A stretch of DNA of 64,000 nt from the NCBI GenBank assembly GCA_015680685.1, contig MNCI01011132.1:76864-140863 (forward strand). Reading direction: 5' to 3'. Source of the DNA: Gnetum montanum (Eukaryota; Streptophyta; Gnetopsida; Gnetales; Gnetaceae). Positions 1 through 10,255 of the stretch are shown here, piece after piece. The notes beneath the pieces are model-generated. The model worked only from the letters and a program-made list of their open reading frames with translations. It was not told the DNA's origin and did not search any database. Both the position numbers and the translations under genes were made by a program. Position 1 is the first letter of the stretch. Each line of letters opens with the position of its first letter.

Positions 1-1000
1 ATGGCAGGTCTCTAAGACTTCATACGATGAGTACTTCATATTGTGAATATATATGTATCTACATGTATATATTACTGGTTAATTTATACTCCATTTGACC
101 ATATGCTTGAGCGGTAGAAATAATTGAATAATTTTTGGAAAAGAAACGGCCAAACGATTTTCCTTCTCTTCCCTGTAAATCGCATGGAGGTTTCCTCACA
201 GTTCCAGGGCAACGGTCTTTCTCTTATTTTTGCCGAGAACCTACAAGAACCAACACATGTTTGCATCAAGATCCAATATGCAGCGTCATCAAAACCGCAG
301 ATTCAAACTGCTTCCGCATGAGAAGGCTCTGCAACCGTGATCTAATTTTGGCATCTCGCACTGGAGGAGAACAACGCACCCTAAACAGAGGGTTTCAATT
401 TCTATTTTGCCTCCTAAATTAATTTAGGGCTTCCTGCATTTTTTGTTCTCTCTTTTTTCTATTTTCCTTCTTGCGTTTTTCTGTTTGCCGAATTACGGGC
501 CAATATTTCGTAGATCTTTGTCTGGCGGATCCACAACCTGCATCATGAAAAGAAAGAAAGAAAGAAAAAACACCACGGCCTACAATACAAATCGGGGTTT
601 TAATAGGGCATAACCCCTTTCCTCACGTGTTTTGTAAATGAGGGTTTCAAAATTTATCTTTGAGTCTGCGCGAAGGTGAACATCGCAGTGAGTGGTGTTG
701 TGCATTTTCCTGCAACTTGGTCTCCTTTACCTTCGCTGTTTTCCTTATCTCCACTGTTTTCCTCTTCAGTAGGTGTAGTATACGGTGGAGGTTGATTTGC
801 CTTTTTTCTTCATAATCTTAAAACAATGAAAGCATTGCTGGTTTTGTTACATTTTTGATTTTGTCTTGCAAGGATATATCTGGGTTTTGACAACCGGGAT
901 CGGCAACTTAATGATTTCACATGAATCACATACTTCCTTCCTTGCCATAGTACTAATTTCTGATTTTAATAAAGAGATAATTTGGCACATTTATCTCAAA
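1..1000. other. CpG-richer segment, possible 5' end or promoter of a host gene
   Basis: This stretch differs from the rest of the window. CG dinucleotides are frequent, whereas the flanking transposon DNA has almost none. A G-box core (CACGTG) lies at 624-629. There are pyrimidine-rich leader-like tracts around 440-480 and 720-770. A possible splice acceptor (TTGCAAG) lies near 869-875. The short reading frames at 84-422 overlap in several frames and show no recognisable domain, so I do not call a protein. The best reading is the promoter and untranslated first exon of a low-copy gene, cut off on the right by a retrotransposon remnant. This is inference from composition and leader-like features only. 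Confidence 0.3.
547..570. repeat. GAAA microsatellite
   Basis: About five imperfect GAAA units followed by an A run lie inside the CpG-richer segment. Confidence 0.8.
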
Positions 1001-1009
1001 TTCTTCACC

Positions 1010-1243
1010 AGTGAATTACTTCCCTAAGAACACCCAACCTTCAACACTAAAGCTGAAATTTACTTGTGCATTTACAACCATAGATTCTTCCAATAAAATA
1101 TTTCAACTGTTCCATGGAATGGCCAAATGTGCCAACAAGGATGAAGGTCACATTAGGTAAAACTCATTTGGATGAGTGTACATCACCTTGAATTCTTGGG
1201 GTACTAGTGGTTTTGATTCGTCATGTTGATGAGAAGAAGATAT
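1010..1243 (-). pseudogene. Athila-like gag, N-terminal fragment
   Basis: The minus strand opens with the Ser-Ser-Ser-His start shared with the gag genes at 10256, 45968 and 57036, but the start codon reads ATA. About 20 codons in, the motif YTHPNEF (1160-1183) matches YTHPNEY/F of the other copies. In-frame stops follow and similarity fades between about 1150 and 1010. The exact left edge is uncertain. Confidence 0.65.
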
Positions 1244-1385
1244 TTTGAATTAAAAGAAAAATTTAGTTTGCATTAATTATAATTATTATTTTTTCTCTTT
1301 TGAATGATTGTGACTTTAAGGTTCATTCCAATGATCTCAAATAATATTCACTAACTCCTATGTAGTGCACATATCAAACTACAAG

Positions 1386-1403
1386 TCCCTGGCAATGACA
1401 CCA
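1386..1403 (-). other. Primer-binding site (tRNA-Asp type)
   Basis: The minus strand reads TGGTGTCATTGCCAGGGA, close to the complement of the plant tRNA-Asp 3' end. It lies two bases from the LTR terminus, as in Athila elements. Confidence 0.8.
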
Positions 1404-1404
1404 A

Positions 1405-2292
1405 TGATGAGTGACAAGTAGACCCTACATCTAATCATATGAGTCACTAAGTGTTCATGCACGATTTAGTCGAATTCTATGGACTTATAGCCTTCTAAGT
1501 ACACTGGTGTCTAGGAAGTCAAATTAATCATTTCAATCATTATCTTCCCAATTACACTTGTGAAATATAAAGGTATGGTTAAGTTCAACTAAGGCATATG
1601 ATTTTTATCATTTTTATGTTTTATTTTCTAAGTCACCTAAGAATAAAGAATAATGAATAAATAATTAAATTTATAATTTAATCTAACTAGCCACACTTAA
1701 CTAATCCTAACATAAGAATTTATTCCCACTTTTCATACACATCCTAAACTAGTTTAACACTACTAGGTTACTAAACGTTAAGCGTTATTGGGATTACTAG
1801 GCACTGAGTGTATGCTTGAAGTGGTTGTACTTATGTGTTTAATTAATTTCTATTTAATCTTGCTTAATTTATTTCATAATTGATTATTTAATTACTTAAA
1901 TCTTTAAAGGAAATTGCATAAAATACTAAATGCATAAAGGAAATAATTAATCTATTTTAAAGTGCTGCAAATTTTATCAAAAAGCCCATCTTTATTACTG
2001 CACACACTGCCATGCTCAAGTACAATAATTCTTGAATAAATATTTGTACATTCTTTGACTCCTACTGTAGGCACTTAGAAAAATATTCTAACTTTTCAAT
2101 AAGAAAATTGTAAGAGCTCTACTAAAATTATGATAAAAGATGTCATAAACACAACAAGTGAGTGCATATTTATATGTGAAAATAGACACTATGTTGACAA
2201 GGTCACATCAACACATCAAATCATACATTGATGCAACTATGTCGATAGGACCATATCGATGAGGCCTTGTTGACATAACCCATGGCTTGACT
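1405..2292 (-). repeat. Athila-like LTR, 5' end truncated
   Basis: The LTR ends next to the PBS. On the minus strand it carries a TATA box (2164-2177), the conserved text around the 'agtaggagtc' word, and an AATAAA signal (TTTATT on plus, 1991-1996). About 25 bp of U3 appear to be missing compared with the LTR at 55937-56881. U3 carries a GAGGCCTTGTTGAC motif near 2260-2276, also seen in element 3. Confidence 0.75.
2164..2177 (-). promoter_or_regulatory. LTR TATA box
   Basis: The minus strand reads CATATAAATATG, at the same place in the LTR as the TATA boxes at 9349 and 56081. Confidence 0.6.
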
Positions 2293-2423
2293 CCTCAATT
2301 TCCATTCAACCTCTACTCAAGAATTGTATAAATATGCATACTATGTAAACTTGCAAATGAAGATCTCTAAAAATATCCTTCTAACTAATTATATTTTCTT
2401 TTCATTGCTTTCTATTTATAACA
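2292..2423 (+). repeat. Copia 5' LTR, 3' part only
   Basis: It matches the last ~130 bp of the 3' LTR (5440-5572): 'acaagaattgtataaatatg' appears in both nearly unchanged. It ends in CA directly before the PBS. The first ~155 bp of the LTR are missing. Confidence 0.8.
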
Positions 2424-2435
2424 TGGTATCAAAGC
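2424..2435 (+). other. Primer-binding site (initiator tRNA-Met)
   Basis: TGGTATCAAAGC differs by one base from the canonical plant copia PBS TGGTATCAGAGC. Confidence 0.88.
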
Positions 2436-2517
2436 ATGGTTCTTTAATTTTTTTTCTTTGTAGAATCATTTTGCTAGTGTTCAATCATTTCATTATTGTA
2501 GAAACATTTTTATAATG

Positions 2518-3296
2518 GTGTCTTCTCAAGCTTTGAGGTATGTATGACTCATCTGTAAACATTGTGGATGGACACGACACACCATTGAAAAATGTTATAA
2601 GCTTCATGGATATCCTCCTAGGCACAAAGAAAGATACTATGTTGTAAATGAAAATTTGATTAGAGGGTACAATAGTAAGAAATTTTCATCATTCTCTCTT
2701 ACAAAAGAGTATTATAAGCAATTCATTTCACTTTTGAACGATCACGAACATGCTACAAATTAAGTAGATATAGTACAACTAGAAACAAATTCTTTACATA
2801 CTTCTCTCTACCTCACCTCATTCAATGATTCAACATTAAGGATCCTTGATACTGGAGCAACTAATCATATGTTTAACCCATTTTTCATCTTTTTCTCATG
2901 GTACATCAAAAGTAGATACTTTTGTAAAATTTCTTGATGGTACTATTGAACCTATATGTCATATTAAAATTGTGAATATACCAGATGCAATAGTTTTAAA
3001 GGATGTTTCTTTTATGTTCCTTCCTTCAAAGTAAATATAATATTTGTTAGCAAACTAGTTTGTTATGTGAATTGAAAGTAACCTTCTCCTCTAATTGGTG
3101 TATTATACAAGATAAATCCTCCAAGAAGATGATTGAAGTGGGTAAAGAAATGAATAGCTTATACCTTCTTCATGCTTCTACCAAGGTTTTAAATAACTCC
3201 CATAAAGATCTTTTTCATTCTATATCTATTATTTCCTCATTTGATTTATGGCATAAAATATTAGAACATTTATCTAGTATTTCTTTCACTTATTAG
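2518..3296 (+). pseudogene. Copia gag zinc knuckle, protease and GAG-pre-integrase region
   Basis: A CCHC zinc knuckle (C-x2-C-x4-H-x4-C, 2554-2595) is followed by KLHGYPP, typical of plant copia Gag. The aspartic protease active site reads ILDTGATNHM at 2842-2871. A GAG-pre-integrase block runs from about 3030 to 3296, with matches at VSKL, IQD, GKE and LWHKILEH. Frames change and stops interrupt it. In the family this region packages RNA and matures the polyprotein. Gag sequence upstream of the knuckle is absent, so the copy was already internally deleted. Confidence 0.8.
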
Positions 3297-4130
3297 CCAA
3301 AAATACATATGAAATGTCTATTTCTCATTTATCACATTGTGGTATTTTCCCAATTACTAAACAAGCTCAATTGCCATTTTCTTCAGGTTCTATTTCAACC
3401 ACTGCACTTTTTCAACTACTTTATTATGACATATGAGGCTTCTAAAAAACACCTCTCATTGGTGCATTGTGCTTCTTGACTATAGTTGATGATTTTAGTA
3501 GATGTACCTGGTTGTTTCTTATATGACATAAAATTGAAACTTGGTTTCTATTAAAATTATTTTTCATATTAGTTGAAACATAATTTGATTATAAAATCCA
3601 ACAAATTCCAAGTGATAATGGTATTGAATTTAGTATGCATTTCTTTTATCAGGAAAAAGGTATCATTCATCAACATAGTTATGTTGCTACCCCACAATAG
3701 AATACCAAAGTTGAGGAAAAACATTGATAGCTTCTAAATATTTCCCAAGCTTTAAGGTTTCAATCTAATCTACCTTTACTTTTCTAGGGGAAATGTATTT
3801 CCATCACTACCTATCTTATTAATCGAACCCTTACACCAATTTTATTTAATCAAATCCCTCATGAAGTTCTTTTCAATTATAAAATTTCCTATTCTCATCT
3901 TTGAGTTTTTGGCTATCTATGCTATCTCGGACACCTCTTGATAAAAGATTAAAAGTTGATCCAAAAGCTAAAAAATGTATTTTCTTAGTTAACCTTATTC
4001 TCAAAAATAATACAAGCTATTTGACTTTGATATTCAAAAAATAATCACTAGTAGAGGTGTTGTATTTCATGAAAATATATTTCCATTCTAAATGAACAAT
4101 CACATAGGAATTTACCAATTTTGCCTTATT
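3297..4130 (+). pseudogene. Copia integrase core remnant
   Basis: VDDFSRCTWLF (around 3487-3520) and SDNGIEF (around 3610-3632) carry the first two acidic residues of the integrase catalytic core. The block GIIHQHSYVATPQ (around 3660-3700) with VEEKH (around 3712) carries the Glu region. A typical LINR (around 3818) follows. Several stops and a loss of frame make it non-functional. Family role: insertion of the cDNA into host DNA. Confidence 0.78.
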
Positions 4131-4479
4131 TCCTCCTTGATGAACCTATTTCTCTCACTTCTCCATTATGTGAAGTTACACCTCCTCTAGAAAATAATGT
4201 ACTCACTACATCCATTAAACTACCATCAATGATTAATAATGGACAAACATTTGACAATATTCCTCTATGACATTCCTTATTAAGAAAATCCACTTTCACT
4301 CAACATACTCCAAGTTATCATCAAGATTATGATTGTCAACCTATTATCTATTAATCAACCACTCCATCATCTACCTCATTGACAAGGCCTACGATAAGCA
4401 CCACTTATCCCATTTCATAATTTGTTTCATATAGAAAACTTTCACCAAAACATCAGACATATTCTATAGCTATTTCATC

Positions 4480-5270
4480 TCATAGAGTGCTAAGGACTTT
4501 TGCTCAAGCAATCAAACATCCCAAATGATAGGAGGCAATGATAGTAGAGATTCATGCATTGGAGTCCAACAATACTTAGACACTTTCTTCTCTACCTCAT
4601 CATAAAAGGACCATTGGTTATAAGTGGCTGTTCAAAATTAAATACAAACCTAATGGAGCCATTGAGTGCTATAAGGCTCATCTTGTAGCTAAGGGATACA
4701 TTCAAAAAGAAGTTTTTTATTTTTAGGAAAATTTTGTACATGTTCATAAACTTACTATAGTTAGATGTCTTTTGGCAATTTCGTCCATTTAAAATTGGTA
4801 CCTTTATCAATTAGATGTTAACAATCCATTTCTCTATGGCAATCTTAAAGAAAAGGTTTATGTGGCTTTTTTCCCTAGTTTTGGTATGTAAGGAGAAACA
4901 CATGTTTACCACCTCAAAGGATCTCTATATAGGCTTAAGCAAGCTCCAAGAAAATGGTTTCAAAAACTATCTTTTACTCTCATTAATGTCAGCTACACTC
5001 AATAAAAGGCTAACCATTCTCTCTTCACATGCACAACAAGGGCTTCCTTTACAACAATGCTACTCTACATATCATTACTAATCTAGTCTTTCACAAAAAA
5101 ACCAAACATATTGAGATTGATTTTCATATTATTTATAAAAAAACCAATCTAGAATGGTCCAAATAGCTCCTATATCCACTACACATCAACCTGGTGATCT
5201 CTTCATGAAACCTCTTAGAGTTCTTTAGTTTTACTATTCACTTGGCAAGTTGAATGTTCTTAATACTCAT
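4480..5270 (+). pseudogene. Copia reverse transcriptase and RNase H tail
   Basis: Spread over frames, the RT signature is readable: YKARLVAKGY-like text (4660-4700), the QLDVNNAF-like block (4806-4830), the LYGLKQA-like block (4925-4950) and the end of the fingers near 5060. The YVDD catalytic block is absent. The sequence jumps near 5070-5085 to the end of RNase H (FHKKTKHIEIDFH, then HQPGDLFMKPL). An internal deletion of several hundred bases is inferred. It ends just before the polypurine tract. Confidence 0.75.
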
Positions 5271-5288
5271 GATCCAACTTGAGGGAGG

Positions 5289-5572
5289 TATTGGAATGTT
5301 TCAAGTTTACAATACTAGAATGTTTTAGTTTCTAATATTATTTCTACTAGTTTTGTAACAATAATAATCTTGTGTTGTAAAATTTTCTATGCTTGATGTT
5401 CTCTCTATGTAAAGTTCCCCATCCTCCTTTTTGCATTCCTTAGATGGTTTTCATTCAACCTCCACACAAGAATTGTATAAATATGTGTACTATGTAAACC
5501 TACAAATGCAGATTTGCAATGATCATTTTTTGCCTAATTATATTTTCTTTTCATTACTTTCCATTTCTACCA
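5289..5572 (+). repeat. Copia 3' LTR
   Basis: It is preceded by a polypurine tract (gagggaggt, about 5280-5288). It starts TATTGGAATG (ancestral TG now TA) and ends in CA. A TATA-like stretch (ATTGTATAAATATG, about 5470-5484) is shared with the 5' copy. Confidence 0.8.
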
Positions 5573-6755
5573 CTAAGGATGTTATTGTGATAATAATTTT
5601 CAATTGTTAGGACATTCTTCAAATGCCTAAGAACTCCTTGTAAACAAAATGCCAATTGCAAAACCTTGAACCAAATTGAATAATTAAGAACTTTATGGAA
5701 CTTAAAGAAAAATCAATTCAAAAACTTGATGCATAATAAAAGCATCACTACTACTAACTTTGTTGACCAATCCCTACAAATATACAAAAATCACAAAATT
5801 GGTAGGAGCTTGAGGATGTTAAGAAATGATCAAAGGTTTGTAGTAAGATACTAAGAAGAATATACAAAGAGGCTTATGATCTTAAATTTTTTTTAAAACT
5901 TTGCAAGATCCTAAGAGTCATCATTTCATACTTAAGAATAAGAGAATATGTAATGCCACTTACAAGGCACACAAATAATTACAAACAATAAATACAAAGA
6001 ACTTGAATGAAGGCCAATTTATCTAACACTTATATAACAAATATAGGTGCTAACAAAAATCACTAGGAAATACTAGAAACACATAAATTCTATTAGATGA
6101 ATTAAGAATTTCAAAGGATTATACATAGAGAAGTTGGAGGTTCTCACAAAGTAGTTAGATACATAGAGAATGTTTGATGGTCAATGCTCATGCAAAGCCT
6201 TCACCTTAATTTATAGCCAATGAAATGGAAGAACAAATTGAATGTAGTTTCTTGGGGTAGGAACTTCTTTATAATTTTTATCTATGCTACCATGTGAAGT
6301 CTCCTGATAATGTCAATCTTATCATCTTATAAAAAAGAATATATTAAAATTGTTGTGTATTCCATAGTCTTATGCAAATGTCTATATCAAAGACATTACT
6401 CTTTTCTTTGTAAAAAGTCATAAATAAAAAGGGAAAAAACTTAGTTGAATATCATCATCTAGTCATCGTATTCCCTAGTATTACAATCAATCAATTTTGG
6501 GAAATAGTGCACAATAGAAAACATAACCAGTGTTAACTAGTATTGAGCCATTTAAACTTCTTCCTCCTAGTTATCATCATGTCTATACCATCATCTTCTG
6601 ACCATTCCATCCATTTTTTCATTTTTACCTTATTTTCCAATTGTTTCTCCTTTCTTGTCATCATAAAAGTCCTATTTTTATAGGTCCTACTACTTTCCAT
6701 TTTACTTGTTTTCTAATGCTTCTCCTTTTCGACCATCTCCTCTCTACAGCATTAT
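5573..6755. other. Unassigned AT-rich interval, possible LTR fragment on minus strand
   Basis: There is no coding potential. On the minus strand, GGCTATAAATTAAGG around 6213-6230 resembles an LTR or gene TATA box followed by a long leader-like stretch down to about 5950. No second copy occurs in the window, so it cannot be assigned. Confidence 0.3.
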
Positions 6756-7734
6756 TGTGACTGAAAACCTCAATTGTTAGAATAAGAACCAAGGATCCTT
6801 GGTGTAAGTAGTTCCTCAAGCCCAAACCCCTAGGGCCTTCACAATAAAAATGGGATTTGGGATGCCCTGGTTAGTTTGGCAGTTCAACCAAGGACTTAGG
6901 AGATGTAAAAATGTAAAAATATGAATAGATCCGATTAATACACAAATAATAAATTTATCTTTGAACACAAAACTCAAAATATAAAATTATATTAAAGAAA
7001 GAATAAATAATAAGTTAGAGAAATGTGTACAAATGGTGCCTAGATGAGGAAAAATGGGATCCACTTGCACAAGAGTTCAAAGCCTGTTGAAGTCGAGATG
7101 ATTTGCTCCATGATTTGGGTGCCAAGCCACTCTTGATGCTATAGAAGCTTCCTTTGTTGCTACAACCTTGGATCTAATAATTTAGTCACTCAAGGCTATA
7201 ATGATTCCATGTTGGGGCTTAAGGAAATGCAAGTATGGAAACTTGCAAGAGCCCTTGAGTGCTTGAAAATGCCCCAAGTATGTTGTAAAAAATGGCTAAA
7301 CTTTGGTAAGGATTTGATTGTCAACAAATGCTCCACTAAAATGCTTAACTTGCTTAAAATTTTAAAACTTGTGAATAATTTTGGAGTTTTGAATTTATTT
7401 GGGCCATAAATGAGGATGCAAATTGGCTATGATTGGGCTACAAATTAGCTAAAAAATTACCACAAATTTGATGTACTTTTGCTACAAATTGGCTACCAAA
7501 TTTAGGTGAAATGGACACTCAAATTTGGAGGGTTACTAAACATAGTATGTGCTTCCCCCATGGCCATTCCATTTACTAAAAATAGGAACTGGGGTACCCC
7601 TTCGATGCTAGAGATGAATCTTCCATGCTGAGCTCTCCACCATGCTTATTGAAGTGGTTGGTCAATGTTGAAGTCCATAACCTGATGAATTTTTCTTTTT
7701 GTGGCTCCCACACTATGAGCTTCAAATTTCCATG

Positions 7735-7965
7735 CTAGGGGAAAAAATTTCTAGGTTGGGGGAAAAGTATCTAGGCTAGTAGAAAACTTTCTAGGTTGGG
7801 GGAAAATTTTTTAAGCTAGGGAAAAACTTTTTAGACGAGGGGAAGAGTTTCCAAAACATGCCTTTGGTCTCCATGTTGAAGGGGGAAAACTTTCCAGGCT
7901 CAAGGAAAAGTGTCTAAGCTAGGGGGAAACTTTCTAGTTTGGGAGGAAATTTTCCAAAATGTGCC
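7735..7965. repeat. ~22-bp minisatellite inside the LTR
   Basis: At least eight degenerate units of the type GGGGGAAAACTTTCTAGGTT occur in a row, interrupted once near 7855-7880. The same array occurs in the other LTR at 28620-28770. Confidence 0.75.
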
Positions 7966-8142
7966 TTTCATCTCCACAATTAAGGAAGGCAAGTTTTCTA
8001 AACCCTCTACCCTTCCACATTGGGGGTAGAAGAGATCTACCCCCCCTACACGTGTTGTCAGCATAGAAAAATGTCTACCCCCCATAAATCCCATCAAATT
8101 TCCTTTTTTGGCATTCTAAAAGATATTTTTGACCCCCAAGCC

Positions 8143-8153
8143 TAAATATAGAT
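8143..8153 (-). promoter_or_regulatory. LTR TATA box of element A
   Basis: The minus strand reads TCTATATTTAGGC. The same word occurs at 28971-28981 (minus) and 40693-40703 (plus, element B), supporting a conserved promoter. Confidence 0.5.
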
Positions 8154-8358
8154 AATAGGTGACTTTTTTCACTTGGGTAATGAGGCTTTGATCACTTATG
8201 AGGCATTTTTCAACCCCAAAAGTATAAAGTATGTGAAATTGCCCATTGTGGGTTATAATTTTCACATTTATAATGAAATTTTGCCTTGGATTTCATGGGG
8301 TGAAAGCTACATGATGAAAATTGATTATAACATGCAAAATTTTGTGGGGTTTCAATGA

Positions 8359-8371
8359 CCCCTCTTTCTTG
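8359..8371 (-). other. Polypurine tract of element A
   Basis: The minus strand reads CAAGAAAGAGGGG immediately upstream of the 3' LTR. This is the expected site for plus-strand priming. Confidence 0.7.
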
Positions 8372-8477
8372 ATGTCTAGAGGATTGACTTGAGAGACATT
8401 GACAAAGAATACAAAACACCACAACATATTATAACGTTACAGTGCATAGAGGCCACATGAGAATCAAGCTATCTAGG

Positions 8478-8570
8478 TTACCAATGTTGCTAGTTTAAGG
8501 TCATTGTAGGCCATGGTACTAGTTTAAGGCCTTGGTAGGTCATGTCGCCAGTTTAAGATTGTAGCATATT
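8478..8570. repeat. ~30-bp minisatellite, copy group 1
   Basis: Three units of the type 'gctagtttaaggccttggtaggccatg' occur here. The same unit recurs at 15950-16330 and 22340-22630, always inside element A. Confidence 0.7.
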
Positions 8571-8639
8571 GTTGAATGCAGGCTCACTTGTTGACAATCT
8601 ATGAGCTACATGTAGTATGGCTTCAAATAGGAATGATTG

Positions 8640-9250
8640 GCTATATTGGCTAGCTCATTTCCATCTATGTTTGCTAGTCTAAATGCTTTGTTTCCATATC
8701 CTTTAGTGATAAGGACCCTTCTTATTTGGCTAATAATTTTTCTGCATGCTCATGGATGACCTTGAGGATGAGGTTCCCCTCCTTGATCTTGCACATGGTT
8801 AGGTTATGGTGATGTCATCACTTCTACCTCTCTTAATAGTGCTCGATGTGAGTAAGCACTTGCATATGCCACTATTCCATTGAATTTAGCACTACTATCC
8901 ACAACTCCTTGCTCTACTCGGCATTGATGGAGCCAGTCAAGGCTACTTGGAGCAATGGTACCTACAATTCAAGAGGTAAAATAGCTTCAAAACCATAAAG
9001 AAGGCTATAAGAGGTCATGCTGATTATCATGCGATAGGTTGTCCTATATGCCCATAGTACATGGATAAGCTACTCATGCCACTTCCACTTGCTATTATTG
9101 AGCATCTTCTTCAACAAGTTGATGATGGCCTTATTGCTTACCTTTGTTGTTCATTAGCTTGGGGGTAGTAAGGTGACGAGAAAGAATGCTTAATGCCTAG
9201 GTTGTGAAAAAATCCTTGGTTTCTTAACTACTTGATAAATTGTGTTTTTC
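8640..9250 (-). pseudogene. Integrase C-terminal half of element A
   Basis: On the minus strand the block IKHSFSSPYYPQANEQ (around 9165-9215) matches the conserved gypsy integrase text around the catalytic Glu; here the Glu region is damaged. Further down, matches to the ALWAYRT...EAVLP region and a final GNLILKV-like block lie in shifting frames. The N-terminal part is cut away by the Athila-like insertion starting at 9259. Several stops. Family role: cDNA integration in the nucleus. Confidence 0.7.
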
Positions 9251-9348
9251 ATACACTCTGATATTAGGGTGGCCACAATATTAGGTATATGATATCAGGT
9301 ACATGATACCGTGGCCCAAGATGCGATATCGTAGGGTTACTCTTGGCT

Positions 9349-9357
9349 CTATAAATA
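9349..9357 (+). promoter_or_regulatory. LTR TATA box
   Basis: CTATAAATA lies 90 bp into the LTR, in good context (GGCTCTATAAATACAGCC). Confidence 0.7.
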
Positions 9358-9528
9358 CAGCCCATGGGCGCACGATTGAGAGTAGTTTTTATGGTAGTCA
9401 AGTAGTGAAGCTCTTGTAGTTTGTTCATTTGAGAGTTAGAATATTTTTCAAGTTCCCACAATAGGAGGTCTAAGTGTGAGAAAATATTTATTCAAGCATT
9501 GATGTACTTGAACAAATCATTGTTTGGC

Positions 9529-9534
9529 AATAAA
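9529..9534 (+). terminator. LTR polyadenylation signal
   Basis: AATAAA lies 180 bp downstream of the TATA box. It is shared with the LTR at 1405-2292 (1991-1996, minus). Confidence 0.5.
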
Positions 9535-10089
9535 GATGAACTCTTTGATTCACCTTGCAGCACTTGAGACTTTCTTTCTTATGCATTTATATATTTTGTG
9601 ATTTCATTCAGTTTATATTAACATTACTCATTTGGTAATTAATTTTGATCCATTAAGAAACTGATTAAAATACACAAGCATGACCCCTTTAAACATATGT
9701 GTGATACTTGGTACCTTAGAAACAGTAAGCGTTTGACAACCCAGCAATGTCTACACAAAGTTCAGGATGTATTCGAGAAGTGGAATGGTTACTTGTGTTA
9801 GGCTAGAGTAGACTATAGTTTACTTGGAATTTAATTACTCTTAATTTCATTCTTGTTCTAGGTGAGTAGGTTGATAAAACACAAAATAATAAAAATCTTA
9901 CGCCTCAGTCACACTTAACCATATAATTGCATTTCATAAGTGGGACTGGGAAGACAATGAACAAACAACATGCACACACTATTTAGCTCTAGCATTCCTA
10001 GTAATTAAAGTCTATAGAATTTAATTGGATTTCACATGAACGCCTATGATTTGTATGGTTGGACATAGGAGTACCTTGATGCTCATCAT

Positions 10090-10107
10090 TGGACCATTGT
10101 TGGGGAC
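10090..10107 (+). other. Primer-binding site (tRNA-Asp type)
   Basis: TGGACCATTGTTGGGGAC is a mutated form of the tRNA-Asp complement. It sits one base after the LTR end. Confidence 0.75.
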
Positions 10108-10255
10108 TTTTGTTCTACGTGCTCTATCTAAACCAAGTGAAACTTAGTAACCTCATTGTTCAAACCCTAAGAGTCAAATATTCTAAAAATAAAAATTATA
10201 ATTATAATTAAATTAATCCTTAACTACACATTATCTATAATTCCATTAACATAAA

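Larger units (their letters stand above)
1010..2292 (-). mobile_element. Truncated Athila-like retrotransposon (element 0): LTR, PBS, leader and start of gag
   Basis: Read on the minus strand, the order is LTR (2292 to 1405), tRNA-Asp-type primer-binding site, leader and the first part of gag. It matches the three plus-strand Athila-like copies starting near 9259, 45770 and 55937. Shared words include the U3 GAGGCCT motifs, the leader text after the PBS and the opening of gag. Everything downstream of the first part of gag is missing, and the LTR is cut at its 5' end by the copia element. Confidence 0.75.
2292..5572 (+). mobile_element. Degenerate Ty1/copia retrotransposon
   Basis: The order is partial 5' LTR, tRNA-iMet PBS, gag zinc knuckle, protease, GAG-pre-integrase, integrase, reverse transcriptase, RNase H tail, polypurine tract, 3' LTR. 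This domain order (integrase before RT) defines Ty1/copia. The span of 3.3 kb is well short of the usual 4.5-5.5 kb. Gag before the zinc knuckle is missing, and there is a deletion between RT and the RNase H C-terminus. Stops and frameshifts are frequent. It abuts a truncated Athila-like LTR at 2292. Confidence 0.88.
6756..8354 (-). repeat. 3' LTR of element A
   Basis: It aligns along its length with 27640-29184: the opening TGTGA, 'aagaaccaaggatcc', the ~22-bp GGGGAAAACTTTCC repeats and the TATA region all recur. On plus it starts TGTGACTG and ends TTCA. The neighbouring PPT fixes the inner end. Length is 1599 bp. Confidence 0.85.
9259..10088 (+). repeat. 5' LTR of Athila-like element 1
   Basis: It starts TGATATTAGG (compare TGATAAAC at 53993) and ends CA at 10088 before the PBS. 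Length is 830 bp. It matches the LTRs at 1405-2292 (minus), 55030-55754 and 55937-56881 in the R/U5 part. U3 is largely private and contains GATATC words. Confidence 0.82.
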
